DNA of 64,000 nucleotides from Thermoactinomyces vulgaris (GTDB lineage Bacteria > Bacillota > Bacilli > Thermoactinomycetales > Thermoactinomycetaceae), in the NCBI RefSeq assembly GCF_003688725.1, contig NZ_REFP01000008.1, forward strand, positions 186,001 to 250,000. Direction: 5' to 3'. The notes below the pieces were generated by a model, which was not told the DNA's origin, made no database searches, and saw only the letters and a list, made by a program, of their open reading frames with translations. Of this stretch, positions 7,827 to 17,057 are shown piece after piece; the stretch's first letter is position 1, and every line of letters starts with the position of its first letter. A program made the position numbers and the translations under genes.

Positions 7827-9032
7827 GTGCAGAAAAAAGTTTGGTTATCTTTGATGGGGGCCGCATTTTTAATGGCCACTTCTGCCGTCGGACCCGGGTT
7901 TTTGACACAAACTTCCGTATTCACGGCCCAATTTGGAGCCAGTTTCGGGTTTGTGATCTTGGCTTCCGTTTTGCTCGACATTGGAGCCCAATTAAATATT
8001 TGGCGGGTTATTGTTGTATCGAAGATGCGGGCGCAGGATATTGCCCATGCGGTCCGGCCGGGGCTCGGCCACGTTTTGTCGTTTTTGGTGGTGTCAGGAG
8101 GATTGGCTTTTAACATTGGCAATGTGGCCGGTGCCGGATTGGGGTTTGAAGTGTTGTTTGGTGTGGATGCGGTATGGGGAGCGGTCATCAGCGGGTTGAT
8201 TGCCGTGATGGTTTTTTTGTCCAAAGAAGCCGGGAAAGTGATGGACCGGTTTGCCGTGTTGTTGGGATTTGTGATGATTGGGCTGACGCTCTGGGTGGCA
8301 GTGGGATCGCATCCTCCCCTGGGTGAAGCTGCGGTGCGCTCGCTGGTTCCCGATGTGCCCGTTGACGGGTGGAATGCATTTTTTATGGCCATTGTGACCG
8401 TGGTCGGCGGATCAGTTGGCGGATACATTACCTTTGCAGGAGGGCACCGCCTTTTAGATGCCGGATTGAAAGGAACGGAAGCGTTGCCGGAAACCAACCG
8501 AAGTTCGGTTTCCGGAATCATCATCACATCGGTCATGCGTTTGGTCTTGTTTTTGGCGACATTGGGCGTGGTTTCTGCGGGGGGAACATTAAGCGAAAGC
8601 AATCCGGCGGCTTCGGTGTTTCAGCTGGCCACGGGAGAGACAGGCTATCAATTGTTCGGTTTGGTCATGTGGGCGGCCGCCATTACGTCGGTGGTGGGAG
8701 CGGCATATACTTCCGTCTCCTTTATTCGTACTTGGCATGAAAAGATCGACCGTCATCACCGGTGGTGGACCGTTTGCTTCATCTTGTTGTCCACAGCGGT
8801 TTTTGTGGTGGTGGGAAAACCGGTGAAAATGTTGATTTTGGTGGGGACGTTAAATGGTTTTATTCTGCCACTTTCACTGGCCATCATCCTGTTTGCCGCC
8901 CGCCGGAAGGAGATTGTCGGTGAATACAGGCATCCGCTTTGGCTGACGGTCTTTGGCATCCTGGTCGCTGTGATCATGGCAACCATGGGATTGGTGGTCA
9001 GTGTGGAAGAGTTGCCGAAGTTGTGGTCATAA
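7827..9032 (+). CDS. NRAMP-like membrane transporter without the canonical metal motif
   Basis: A 401-residue polytopic membrane protein (about eleven helices) of the YcsG-like branch of the NRAMP/APC fold. The first helix reads AVGPGFLTQT where true NRAMP metal transporters have DPGN. The segment matching helix 6 reads GGSVGGYITFAGGHRLL and lacks the usual metal-coordinating residues. A divalent-metal role is therefore doubtful. B. subtilis ycsG lies beside 5-oxoprolinase genes; here no such genes are near. Translation starts at GTG 7827 behind AAAGGCGG. It ends at a terminator shared with purU. Confidence 0.8.
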   Translation: MQKKVWLSLMGAAFLMATSAVGPGFLTQTSVFTAQFGASFGFVILASVLLDIGAQLNIWRVIVVSKMRAQDIAHAVRPGLGHVLSFLVVSGGLAFNIGNVAGAGLGFEVLFGVDAVWGAVISGLIAVMVFLSKEAGKVMDRFAVLLGFVMIGLTLWVAVGSHPPLGEAAVRSLVPDVPVDGWNAFFMAIVTVVGGSVGGYITFAGGHRLLDAGLKGTEALPETNRSSVSGIIITSVMRLVLFLATLGVVSAGGTLSESNPAASVFQLATGETGYQLFGLVMWAAAITSVVGAAYTSVSFIRTWHEKIDRHHRWWTVCFILLSTAVFVVVGKPVKMLILVGTLNGFILPLSLAIILFAARRKEIVGEYRHPLWLTVFGILVAVIMATMGLVVSVEELPKLWS

Positions 9033-9035
9033 AGC

Positions 9036-9063
9036 AAAAAATCCCCTGTAAAGGGGATTTTTT
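9036..9063. terminator. bidirectional terminator between the NRAMP-like gene and purU
   Basis: A perfect stem AAAAAATCCCC / GGGGATTTTTT with a six-base loop lies between two convergent genes. It gives a T tract on either strand. Confidence 0.9.
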
Positions 9064-9949
9064 ATTCAAACACGATGGTTTTGTGATTGTGAACGATAAT
9101 CTGGTCATTGATGTGCCATTGGACGGCTCTGGCCAAAACGATCCGCTCCAGATCGCGTCCGATTCGTTTTAAATCGGCGACTTGATGCCGGTGATTGACA
9201 CGGCTCACATCTTGTTCGATAATGGGACCTTCATCCAAATCTTCCGTGACATAGTGTGCTGTGGCCCCGATGAGCTTCACCCCGCGGTTGAACGCTTGGT
9301 GATACGGTTTCCCCCCGATAAAGGCCGGCAAAAACGAGTGGTGGATGTTAATGATTTGATTCGGATAACGGTCGATGATTTTACCAGGGATAATTTGCAT
9401 ATAACGAGCAAGGATAAGAGTATCCACTTGGTGTTTTTGAAGCAGTTCCAGATGGATGTCTGCGGCTTCTTCACGGTTTTCTTTGGTCACCGGGACATGA
9501 TAATAAGGAATGTTGTGGGGTGTAACCAGATATTTCATGTCCGGGTGATTGGAAACCACCATGACAATATCGGCATTCAATTCTTTGATACTCCAACGCC
9601 ACAACAGTTCCCGCAGACAATGGTCTTCCTTTGAAACGAAGACCGCCAGCTTTTTTCTTTCGGACGGATGCGTGATTTTCCAATCCATCTGAAACGGCTC
9701 TGCAATCAATGAAAATTGTTGCCGAAGTTCATCAATCCGTCCGGTCAGGTTGTCCATCAGAAACTGGACCCGCATAAAAAAGTGTCCGCTTTCCGGATTG
9801 GTTGAAAATTGATCGGAGTGCAAGATGTTGGCTCCGTTTTCATAAAGAAATTGTGTGATTGCAGCAATGATTCCTTGCTTTTCAGGGCAGGAAACGATCA
9901 GAGCCCCTTGGTTCATATTGACAGCAGTTTTGTTCGACGTTTGATTCAT
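9062..9949 (-). CDS. purU: formyltetrahydrofolate deformylase
   Basis: A 295-residue enzyme that hydrolyses 10-formyl-THF to THF and formate, balancing the one-carbon pool and supplying formate for purine synthesis. An ACT domain (residues about 15-95, starting LIVSCPEKQGI) precedes the formyltransferase fold. Catalytic marks are NIHHSFLPAF and GATAHYVTEDLDEGPII. The ATG at 9949 lies behind AAAGGAGAG; an internal Met at residue 12 is the only alternative. It is transcribed alone from a likely promoter at 9991-10020. Confidence 0.95.
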   Translation of the reverse strand: MNQTSNKTAVNMNQGALIVSCPEKQGIIAAITQFLYENGANILHSDQFSTNPESGHFFMRVQFLMDNLTGRIDELRQQFSLIAEPFQMDWKITHPSERKKLAVFVSKEDHCLRELLWRWSIKELNADIVMVVSNHPDMKYLVTPHNIPYYHVPVTKENREEAADIHLELLQKHQVDTLILARYMQIIPGKIIDRYPNQIINIHHSFLPAFIGGKPYHQAFNRGVKLIGATAHYVTEDLDEGPIIEQDVSRVNHRHQVADLKRIGRDLERIVLARAVQWHINDQIIVHNHKTIVFE

Positions 9950-9990
9950 CCTTTTTCTCTCCTTTGGTGCTCCGTACTCACTCTTTACCT

Positions 9991-10020
9991 ACTATAGTAC
10001 GTTTGTGAAAGCAATTTCAA
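9991..10020 (-). promoter_or_regulatory. sigma-A type promoter of purU
   Basis: On the minus strand TTGAAA (10020-10015), an 18-base spacer and TATAGT (9996-9991) lie about 42 bases before the purU start. Confidence 0.55.
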
Positions 10021-10105
10021 TCTCCATGCAAGGGTTGATGCCGGTTCACCGTCGCTGGCCGGTGTACCAAGCGGGGAGAAGGCGTGTTGGTAAAAAAAGG
10101 AGGCC

Positions 10106-10234
10106 TTGTCGGGCGGAAACAAAATAAAATTATATCGCCCGGCACTTGTCACGGATCTCAAAGACCATTATGATGAGCAAGAAAGTGCTTTGCAACTTCT
10201 CATGTTCCGGCAGGGTCTACAGGTAGAAAATTGA
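10106..10234 (+). CDS. possible 42-residue leader protein upstream of the antiporter
   Basis: A frame from TTG 10106 to TGA 10232-10234 would encode 42 residues with a natural composition (KIKLYRPALVTDLKDHYDEQ in the middle). An in-frame stop at 10091 bounds it upstream. A strong AAAGGAGG lies only two bases before the TTG, which is too close for normal initiation, so the true start is unclear. It ends 27 bases before the antiporter gene. It may be a small regulatory protein, a leader peptide or a remnant; I do not recognise it. Confidence 0.3.
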   Translation: MSGGNKIKLYRPALVTDLKDHYDEQESALQLLMFRQGLQVEN

Positions 10235-10261
10235 AACCCGTAATGGATGGGGGGACAAGAT

Positions 10262-12097
10262 ATGGAAGTGGATCATTCATTGATTTCAGTCATGATTGTG
10301 GTCATCGTGGCATTTTTGGTTCCGATCTTATTGCACCGTTTAAAATGGAATGCGATTCCGGCCGTTGTCGCAGAAATCATGGTTGGCTTGATCCTGGGAA
10401 AAAGCGGCTTGGGATGGGTGGTTGAGGACACCTGGCTGGAAATGTTGTCCACGCTTGGAATTATTTTTTTGATGTTTTTAAGCGGACTGGAAATCGACTT
10501 TAATATGATTTTAAACACGGGTAAGACAAGCGGAAAGAAAGAGAATCGGGAAAATCCGCTCATGATCGGTCTGATCAGTTTTATAAGCATTCTTCTCTTG
10601 TCTTTTGTGATCAGTTGGATCTTATATGTTGCGGGGTTTATCAAAGATCCTTACTTTATCACTTTGATCATTTCCACGATCTCATTGAGTGTCACTTTGC
10701 CGGTGGTGAAAGATAAAGGGATCAATAAAAAACCGCTGGGACAATCAATCTTGGTGACGGCAGTTTTTGCGGACTTTATCACCATGATTTTGTTGGCGGT
10801 TTATGCGGCGCTGAAGTCGGAAAAAGGATTTTTCAGCGTGCTGCTGTTATTGTTATTTTTTGTGATTTTCTTTGCGGTGTACCGCATTATCCAAGCATTA
10901 AAGCCCATTCGGCTGACCGAATCCATTTCCAAAGAGACAATTTCCATCGGAACACGCGGCGTCTTTGCTTTGATCCTGTTTTTTGTCGCGTTATCGGAAA
11001 CAGTCGGGGCGGAAAATATTTTGGGAGCCTTTTTGGCAGGCGTCATTGTGTCGTTGTTGGGGCCGCGTGAAGAGTTTGTCAGTCAATTGAATGCATTTGG
11101 TTTTGGCTTTTTAATCCCGATATTCTTTGTGATGGTGGGTGCCAAGCTGGACCTGGTCTCGTTGATGCAGGATGCCCGTGCTTTGATCATGTTTCCGCTC
11201 ATTTTGCTTGCCTTTATCTTATCCAAAGGACTTTTGGTTTTGATTTTCCGCAAGTGGTTTTCTTGGCGCGAGTCAATCAGTTCGGGGATTTTGTTGACAT
11301 CCACCATCAGTTTGGTCATTGCCGCCGCGGCGGTCGGGATGGATCTCGGAATCATCAATAACACGATGAACACGGCGTTGATTTTGGCCGCGTCCATCAC
11401 CGTGATCATTCCGCCGATTATATTCCAGCAATTGTTGCCGGATGCCGTCGATGAGGTGGAACGCCCGTCCGTTTCGCTGGTGGGGATCAATGCCGCGACA
11501 TTGACCCTGGCGCAGGATTTGCACCGGGACGGGTATGAAGTCAAAGTTTACGGAGCGGATAAATCGAATCTGGAAGAAAAACAGCGTCCGTTTCCGATCA
11601 TTCAATTGCCGGTGGTCGAAGAGGAATACCTGCAAAAGGAAAACGGATTTTCATGCGATATCATGGTTTTGTTCACGCCGCATGATGAAAGGAACGTGGA
11701 GTTGGCCAAAGCGGCGAAGAAACAAGGCGTTGAACGGATCATTGCCCGGGTGGAAAGCAAAGAGTTGCAACAGTCGTTAAACAATCTGGGAATCCAGCTC
11801 ATCTCCACCTTCTTTGCCAATCAAACGTTGACCAAGATTTTGATTGAACATCCGACCCTGTTTAAACTGGTGAACCATGATAACGGAAATTTGATGGAAG
11901 TGAAATTGTTGAACCACCGTTACCATTTGGCACGGGTCCGGGACCTGACTTTTTGGGGGGATACGTTGATCATCCGCATCCTGCGGGGAAATGAAGCCAT
12001 CCTTCCTCACGGGGACACCGTGCTGGAAGTCGGGGATCGCCTCATTATCAGCGGTAGCCCCGATCACATTCACCGGTTGCGGGAAATGCTCCAATAA
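10262..12097 (+). CDS. CPA2 family monovalent cation:proton antiporter with TrkA domains
   Basis: A 611-residue protein. Residues 1 to about 385 are a Na+/H+-exchanger type membrane domain of about twelve helices (MVGLILGKSGLGW, FLSGLEIDF, LGAFLAGVIVS). It is followed by a cytosolic nucleotide-binding-like domain (SLVGINAATLTLAQDLHRDG) and a C-terminal TrkA-C domain (EVGDRLIISGSPDHI), the usual regulatory parts of K+ antiporters and channels. The ATG at 10262 is spaced correctly behind TGGGGGGAC; ATG 10247 is the alternative. A role in K+ or Na+ efflux follows from the family; the ion is not provable here. Confidence 0.9.
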   Translation: MEVDHSLISVMIVVIVAFLVPILLHRLKWNAIPAVVAEIMVGLILGKSGLGWVVEDTWLEMLSTLGIIFLMFLSGLEIDFNMILNTGKTSGKKENRENPLMIGLISFISILLLSFVISWILYVAGFIKDPYFITLIISTISLSVTLPVVKDKGINKKPLGQSILVTAVFADFITMILLAVYAALKSEKGFFSVLLLLLFFVIFFAVYRIIQALKPIRLTESISKETISIGTRGVFALILFFVALSETVGAENILGAFLAGVIVSLLGPREEFVSQLNAFGFGFLIPIFFVMVGAKLDLVSLMQDARALIMFPLILLAFILSKGLLVLIFRKWFSWRESISSGILLTSTISLVIAAAAVGMDLGIINNTMNTALILAASITVIIPPIIFQQLLPDAVDEVERPSVSLVGINAATLTLAQDLHRDGYEVKVYGADKSNLEEKQRPFPIIQLPVVEEEYLQKENGFSCDIMVLFTPHDERNVELAKAAKKQGVERIIARVESKELQQSLNNLGIQLISTFFANQTLTKILIEHPTLFKLVNHDNGNLMEVKLLNHRYHLARVRDLTFWGDTLIIRILRGNEAILPHGDTVLEVGDRLIISGSPDHIHRLREMLQ

Positions 12098-12132
12098 AAA
12101 AAGAGCGGGTATGTTCCCGCTCTTTTTTTTTT
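12096..12132. terminator. bidirectional terminator between the antiporter gene and helD
   Basis: AAAAAAAGAGCGGG pairs with CCCGCTCTTTTTTT across a six-base loop between convergent genes, giving T runs on both strands. Confidence 0.92.
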
Positions 12133-14491
12133 ATTGATGATCCCGGAGATAGGTGTCTTCAGGGACTTCTTTTATAAACGGACTCATTTTGCCGAGGCAG
12201 TAAAGGTGCAAAGCATGCATGGCGCGGGTGCAGGCGGTGTACAATAATTTCCGCTCGTTTTCCCGGTGATATTGATCCCCGGAAGCGTCATAAAGAATCA
12301 CGGCATCAAATTCAATGCCTTTGGCGAGATAAACCGGAATGACCAGGATGCCCGGGTGAAATTCGACGGATTCTTTCGTGATCAGTTGAACCGGTTCGGC
12401 AGTTGCTTTGTTCAATGCATCAAAAACCTTTTGGCTTTCCGCGGCTGTTTTGCATATGACGGCAATCGTTTCATGCCCGTCTTTTAGCAATGTTTCGATG
12501 CGGTGGAGAATCCGGTTGTGAAGTTCCTTTCGGTTTTGCACTTCGGTCACGGTCGGCTTGCTCCCCGGACGTTCAAAGGGCTCGATGGCTTCTTTGTTTT
12601 CCGCCAGGTGACGGGTGAATTCGATGATCGGAAAGGTGGACCGGTAACTTCGTTTCAATTCAACCAATTCGGTTTGCTCTTTTCCATACAGAGAGGATAA
12701 CTCAGCCATATTGTGATGAACCGGGGTATGAGAAAAGACGGCCTGGTTGAAATCGCCGAGGATTGTCATCTTGCTGCGCGGAAACAAACGCTTTAAAAAG
12801 AAAAACTGAAAAGGCGAGTAATCCTGCGCTTCATCGATAAAAATATGGCGGATGGACCGGTTGGTTTCCAATCCTTCAAGCCGGGTTTTCAAATAGAGCA
12901 AAGGAGTGGCGTCTTCGTAAAAAAGCTCCTTTTGCTCCAGTTTGGCAACCGTTTGCCGGCAGATGTCCGGCCAGGTTTCCGGCAGATCCGTGAGCCCGAG
13001 GGCATCTTTGGCCAGGGTTGGATCGGCAAACAGTTGCCGGTAGATGGCCGGAATGTCCAGAAATCCGAGTTTTTTGACCATGCGGACAGCCGGTTTGATG
13101 TGTTTTTGGACCACTTTTTTGGCCAGCCAGTGCCGTTCCCTTTGTAGATCGTCAAAGGTATCGGAAGTGAAATGTTTGTCTTTTTGCAGCGCTTGGTCAG
13201 CGCGGATGTAATTGGCCGGATTCAACCACTGGATTTCTTCATCCACCCAGTCTTTTTTGACTTCTTCCCGGGCCCGCTTTTTCAGTTCTGCCATCAGCCG
13301 GTCTTTGACCAGGGAGATCCGGTGGGTGAGCGGAAGGGACGAATCCAGGGAAGCAAAATGGGCTTTGATTTCCCCGGCCGGAATGATCGTGCCGCCACGG
13401 AACGGAATGTCCCGGAAGACTAACGCGCCATGTTGCCCGAGATAAGACAGGTAAAGGTCCAGCAACCGGATGTATGCCCGGGAGGCTTTGTAGCGGATGC
13501 CGTCAATCCTTGCCTCATACCCGTCTTCCTGATGGTTTGTCAAGGTATATTCAATTTGTGAAAACGGATCTTCCACTTTCAATAGATTTTTCAATTGATG
13601 TTCCAACAGCTCCTGAAAAGTGGTTTGTTGCATGTTTTCCTCCCCCAGTTCGGGAAGAACCGTGGAGACATACCGGTTAAACATCGGATTGGGGGAAAAC
13701 AAAAGGATATTTTCGGCTTTCAATGAATTCCGGTACCGGTAAAGGAGATAGGCGACCCGTTGCAACGCGGCCGAAGTTTTTCCGCTCCCGGCCGCCCCTT
13801 GAACGATGACCAGCCGGCTTTTTTCATTACGGATGATGCGGTTTTGTTCTTGTTGAATGGTGGCCACGATGCTTTTCATTTGGGAGTCGGATCTTTTTCC
13901 GAGCACTTCCTGCAACAGTTGATCGCCAATGGTGATCCCGGTGTCAAACAAGCTTTCAATGATTCCGTTTTTTATCAGGAATTGGCGCTTCAGACCGATG
14001 AATCCTTCGACCGTTCCGCCCGGCGTTTCATACCGTGCAGGCCCCGGCGGGTAATCATAATACAGGCTGCAGACGGGGGCGCGCCAGTCATAAATGAGAA
14101 ACTCATTCGTTTGCTCATCGACCAGCGAGGCGATTCCCAGATAAATCGATTCTTTTTCTTCCCCGTGTTCGGTAAAATCAATCCGTCCGAAGTAGGGGGA
14201 GGATTTCATTTTCTTTAAGAGTTGCACTTGTTTTTGCGAGGTTCGGTGGCGGCGCTCTCTTTCCGCCAAAACTTCGGCTTGTTGCTTGATGCTGACCACG
14301 GTTTCGGTTGTTTCGATCTCGTCGGCAAAATTGATCCGCACATCTTCCCAAAAGTTTTTGCGTATATCCACAATGTCTGATTTGACTTGGTTTGCTTGCT
14401 GTTCGAGCGAAGAAAGGCGTCCGTCGATTTCATCGATCACCCGGTCGACACGTTCTTGCTCTTCCTGCCAGATCCGTTTGGAATTTTCCAT
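12131..14491 (-). CDS. helD: HelD-type UvrD-like ATPase acting on RNA polymerase
   Basis: A 786-residue superfamily 1 helicase-like protein, close in size to B. subtilis HelD (YvgS), which binds RNA polymerase and recycles stalled complexes. The N-terminal 100 residues are a long charged helical arm (QERVDRVIDEIDGRL). Walker A is GAAGSGKTSA (about residue 233), Walker B is FIDEAQDYSPFQ (about 550), and LKRSYRST and CTRAM belong to later helicase motifs. I chose ATG 14491 because AAAGGAG lies ahead of it; an upstream extension is AT-rich and implausible. Confidence 0.92.
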   Translation of the reverse strand: MENSKRIWQEEQERVDRVIDEIDGRLSSLEQQANQVKSDIVDIRKNFWEDVRINFADEIETTETVVSIKQQAEVLAERERRHRTSQKQVQLLKKMKSSPYFGRIDFTEHGEEKESIYLGIASLVDEQTNEFLIYDWRAPVCSLYYDYPPGPARYETPGGTVEGFIGLKRQFLIKNGIIESLFDTGITIGDQLLQEVLGKRSDSQMKSIVATIQQEQNRIIRNEKSRLVIVQGAAGSGKTSAALQRVAYLLYRYRNSLKAENILLFSPNPMFNRYVSTVLPELGEENMQQTTFQELLEHQLKNLLKVEDPFSQIEYTLTNHQEDGYEARIDGIRYKASRAYIRLLDLYLSYLGQHGALVFRDIPFRGGTIIPAGEIKAHFASLDSSLPLTHRISLVKDRLMAELKKRAREEVKKDWVDEEIQWLNPANYIRADQALQKDKHFTSDTFDDLQRERHWLAKKVVQKHIKPAVRMVKKLGFLDIPAIYRQLFADPTLAKDALGLTDLPETWPDICRQTVAKLEQKELFYEDATPLLYLKTRLEGLETNRSIRHIFIDEAQDYSPFQFFFLKRLFPRSKMTILGDFNQAVFSHTPVHHNMAELSSLYGKEQTELVELKRSYRSTFPIIEFTRHLAENKEAIEPFERPGSKPTVTEVQNRKELHNRILHRIETLLKDGHETIAVICKTAAESQKVFDALNKATAEPVQLITKESVEFHPGILVIPVYLAKGIEFDAVILYDASGDQYHRENERKLLYTACTRAMHALHLYCLGKMSPFIKEVPEDTYLRDHQ

Positions 14492-14718
14492 GCTTCCGCT
14501 CCTTTCAAAAAAAGATTGACAAGGGGGTGAATTATGTTTTATAATTATTATGGAGTAATTATGTTCTTTCGAATATAATGTGCATGAAGGTAACATTCAT
14601 TTTACCGGGTTCTTTTTTGGATTGCAAATGGAAAATATTGGTGATAAAGGCCGGCTGATGGCAAAAAGCCGGCCTTTTGGCATGTTTTTTTAATTTGAAC
14701 AGAGAAAAAAGATTTATC

Positions 14719-14747
14719 TTGTGAATTAAACATTTTTGTGACATAAT
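14719..14747 (+). promoter_or_regulatory. promoter of the ribose operon
   Basis: TTGTGA (14719-14724), a 17-base spacer and CATAAT (14742-14747) form a good vegetative promoter. The predicted transcription start falls in the operator immediately downstream. Confidence 0.7.
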
Positions 14748-14748
14748 G

Positions 14749-14764
14749 ATGTAAACGGTTACAC
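14749..14764 (+). promoter_or_regulatory. RbsR/CcpA type operator (cre-like) of the ribose operon
   Basis: TGTAA and TTACA form a perfect inverted repeat around ACGG (14750-14763). The sequence ATGTAAACGGTTACAC matches the cre consensus at nearly every position. It overlaps the predicted start of transcription, so binding of RbsR (autoregulation), or of CcpA when preferred sugars are present, would block initiation. Confidence 0.7.
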
Positions 14765-14790
14765 ATCAAAAAAGAAAAATGGTGGGAGTA

Positions 14791-15783
14791 ATGGCGACGA
14801 TCAAAGATGTGGCGAAAGAAGCGGGGGTGTCGGTGGCGACCGTTTCCCGGGTGATCAACCGGAACGGGTATGTTCAGGAGGAGACCAGAAAATTGGTGGA
14901 AGCCGCCATTTCGAAATTGAATTATTTGCCGAATGAAGTGGCCCGTTCTTTATATTTCCAAAAGTCGAAGCTGATCGGGTTGATCATTCCGGATATCACC
15001 AACCCCTTTTTTCCGGAAATTGCCCGGGGAGTCGAAGATGTTCTGCAACAAAACGGATACCGCTTGATTATCGGAAACAGTGATGAGGATGCAGAAAAGG
15101 AAGTCCGTTACATTGAAACGTTCACCCAACATAATGTGCTTGGCGTGATCAGCACCAGCAGTGAAGAAGTATCGCAATGGGAAAAATTAAATATTCCCGT
15201 TGTCTTGCTGGACCGGATTCATCATGACTTTCCGTTTGTATGTTCCGATCAAAAGGAAGGAGGGCGGCTGGCTGCGCAAATCCTGCTGGACCGGGGCAGC
15301 CGCAATATCACGTTGCTTCGGGGCCCGAAACATGTGCGGACCGCGTATGAAAGATTTTTTGCGGCGCTGGAAGTTCTCGGGAAATCCCAAGTGCAGTTTC
15401 AGGTGTTAAACACTTCTTTTTCTTTTGACGGGGCTTTGGAAACCGCCGGGAAACTGTTTGAATTGTATCCGGACACGGACGGGGTGATCGCCGTCAATGA
15501 CATTGTGGCCTCGGCCGTGTTGCGGGAGGCGTTGCGACGGGGCAGGAAGATCCCGGAGGAGATGCAAATCATCGGTTTTGACGACATTCCGATGAGCAAA
15601 TTTCTGTTTCCCGCTTTATCCACCATTCAACAGCCCGCCTATGAAATGGGAAAGGAAGCGGCCAAACTGTTGTTGGAGAGAATCCGTCAAGCGGATATCA
15701 AGAAAAAGCAAATCATATTGCCTGTATCTTTTGTGGAAAGAGAGACAACCAGAAAGGCAGGGGATGGAACGTGGCAAAAATAG
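14791..15783 (+). CDS. rbsR: LacI family transcriptional regulator of ribose genes
   Basis: A 330-residue repressor. The N-terminal LacI helix-turn-helix is textbook (MATIKDVAKEAGVSVATVSR). It is followed by a periplasmic-binding-protein-like sensor domain with IGLIIPDITNPFF and IIGFDDIPMSKF. The ATG at 14791 gives the standard family start; an in-frame ATG at 14779 lacks a ribosome binding site. It is the first gene of rbsRKDACB, with a LacI-type operator in front, so it most likely represses its own operon until ribose (or a derivative) binds. Confidence 0.92.
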   Translation: MATIKDVAKEAGVSVATVSRVINRNGYVQEETRKLVEAAISKLNYLPNEVARSLYFQKSKLIGLIIPDITNPFFPEIARGVEDVLQQNGYRLIIGNSDEDAEKEVRYIETFTQHNVLGVISTSSEEVSQWEKLNIPVVLLDRIHHDFPFVCSDQKEGGRLAAQILLDRGSRNITLLRGPKHVRTAYERFFAALEVLGKSQVQFQVLNTSFSFDGALETAGKLFELYPDTDGVIAVNDIVASAVLREALRRGRKIPEEMQIIGFDDIPMSKFLFPALSTIQQPAYEMGKEAAKLLLERIRQADIKKKQIILPVSFVERETTRKAGDGTWQK

Positions 15784-16655
15784 CAGTGATCGGCAGTTCG
15801 TCCATTGACTTGGTGGTGAGTGCGGACAAGCGTCCGCAAGCCGGCGAAACGGTATTGGGAAATTCGTTTGAAACCGTTCCCGGCGGAAAGGGAGCCAACC
15901 AGGCGGTGGCCGCGGCACGGCTCGGAGCCGATGTGACCATGATCGGGCGGGTCGGGGACGACGACTTCGGCGAGATCATCTTGGAGAATTTGAAAACCAA
16001 CGGGGTCAATACGAAATATATGGAACCGGTTACACATACCCGGTCGGGAACCGCACATATCACCTTGGCGGAAGGGGATAACAGCATTGTTGTCGTCAAA
16101 GGCGCGAATGACCATACCACACCGGAATATGTGAAAAAAGCCGAATCTGTGATTCGTGAAGCGGATGTCGTGCTGGTTCAGTTGGAAATTCCGATGGAGA
16201 CGGTGGAATTTGCGGCTGAGCTTTGCGACAAGCTGGGGGTTCCGCTTTTGCTCAATCCCGCACCGGCACGGCCCGTCAGCCGGGAATTGATCGCGAAGGC
16301 TTCATTCATCACTCCCAATGAACATGAATTCAAGCTTTTGTTTGACGGGGAAGACCGTTCCGAAGTGCTAAAAAGATATCCGAACAAATTGATCATCACG
16401 GAAGGGAAAGAAGGGGCACGCTTTTTTGACGGGGAGAAAGAATGGCTGGTTCCGGGAATCAGCGTGCCGGTGGTGGATACAACCGGTGCCGGGGATACCT
16501 TTAATGCCGCATTTGCGGTTCAAATTGCCGGGGGAAAATCCGTTTATGAAGCCCTTGAATTCGCCAACCATGCCGCCGCATTGTCTGTGACGAAATTTGG
16601 TGCACAGGGTGGGATGCCAACGGCAGAAGAAGTGAAAAGGAGTCGGGAAGGATGA
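15771..16655 (+). CDS. rbsK: ribokinase
   Basis: A 294-residue PfkB-family kinase that makes ribose 5-phosphate from ribose and ATP. The N-terminal signature is GSSSIDLVV; the substrate loop [19 protein letters not shown] and the catalytic motif [14 protein letters not shown] (with the base Asp) are intact, and NPAPARPV is typical of ribokinases. It starts at GTG 15771, overlapping rbsR by 13 bases, and overlaps rbsD by four, so translation is probably coupled. Confidence 0.96.
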   Translation: MAKIAVIGSSSIDLVVSADKRPQAGETVLGNSFETVPGGKGANQAVAAARLGADVTMIGRVGDDDFGEIILENLKTNGVNTKYMEPVTHTRSGTAHITLAEGDNSIVVVKGANDHTTPEYVKKAESVIREADVVLVQLEIPMETVEFAAELCDKLGVPLLLNPAPARPVSRELIAKASFITPNEHEFKLLFDGEDRSEVLKRYPNKLIITEGKEGARFFDGEKEWLVPGISVPVVDTTGAGDTFNAAFAVQIAGGKSVYEALEFANHAAALSVTKFGAQGGMPTAEEVKRSREG

Positions 16656-17044
16656 AGAAAACCGGAATCATCAACAGCGCCATTTCCAAGGTTCTGTCCG
16701 ATTTGGGGCATACGGACCGGATTGTGATTGCCGATGCGGGACTGCCGGTGCCCGCCGGCGTTCCCAAAATCGATCTGGCCGTCACGGTGGGAAATCCGTC
16801 GTTTGAAGCCGTCGTGAAAGCGGTTCACGGGGACATGGTGGTGGAGAAAGTGTTCGCCGCAGAAGAAATCGTGGCCGAAAATGCCAAGCAACATGCGTTT
16901 TTGACCAGCGAATTTCCGGATCAAATCAGTTATGTCCCGCATGAAGAATTCAAGCAGATGACAAGGCAGGCCAAAGCCGTCATCCGGACAGGGGAAGCCA
17001 CGCCTTATTCCAATTGCATTTTGCAGGCAGGGGTCTTTTTCTGA
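16652..17044 (+). CDS. rbsD: D-ribose pyranase
   Basis: A 130-residue cytosolic mutarotase that converts beta-pyranose ribose to the furanose form used by ribokinase. Family marks are [20 protein letters not shown] with the catalytic His, [10 protein letters not shown], and the C-terminal [16 protein letters not shown]. The full family length is present. The ATG overlaps the rbsK stop. Confidence 0.96.
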   Translation: MKKTGIINSAISKVLSDLGHTDRIVIADAGLPVPAGVPKIDLAVTVGNPSFEAVVKAVHGDMVVEKVFAAEEIVAENAKQHAFLTSEFPDQISYVPHEEFKQMTRQAKAVIRTGEATPYSNCILQAGVFF

Positions 17045-17057
17045 CAAGGGGGGATGC

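Larger units (their letters stand above)
9950..10261. other. 312-base divergent intergenic region
   Basis: The left part holds the purU promoter. The right part (10022-10261) is GC-rich and holds one possible 42-codon reading frame (listed separately) and no riboswitch class that I recognise. I looked for the ydaO/c-di-AMP motif because the next gene is a cation antiporter, and did not find it. Confidence 0.5.

Noticed and set aside
10022-10261. c-di-AMP (ydaO) riboswitch before the cation antiporter
   Set aside because: Expected from gene context, but the conserved GGGTGAAT and CAGCTAAC-type blocks are absent.
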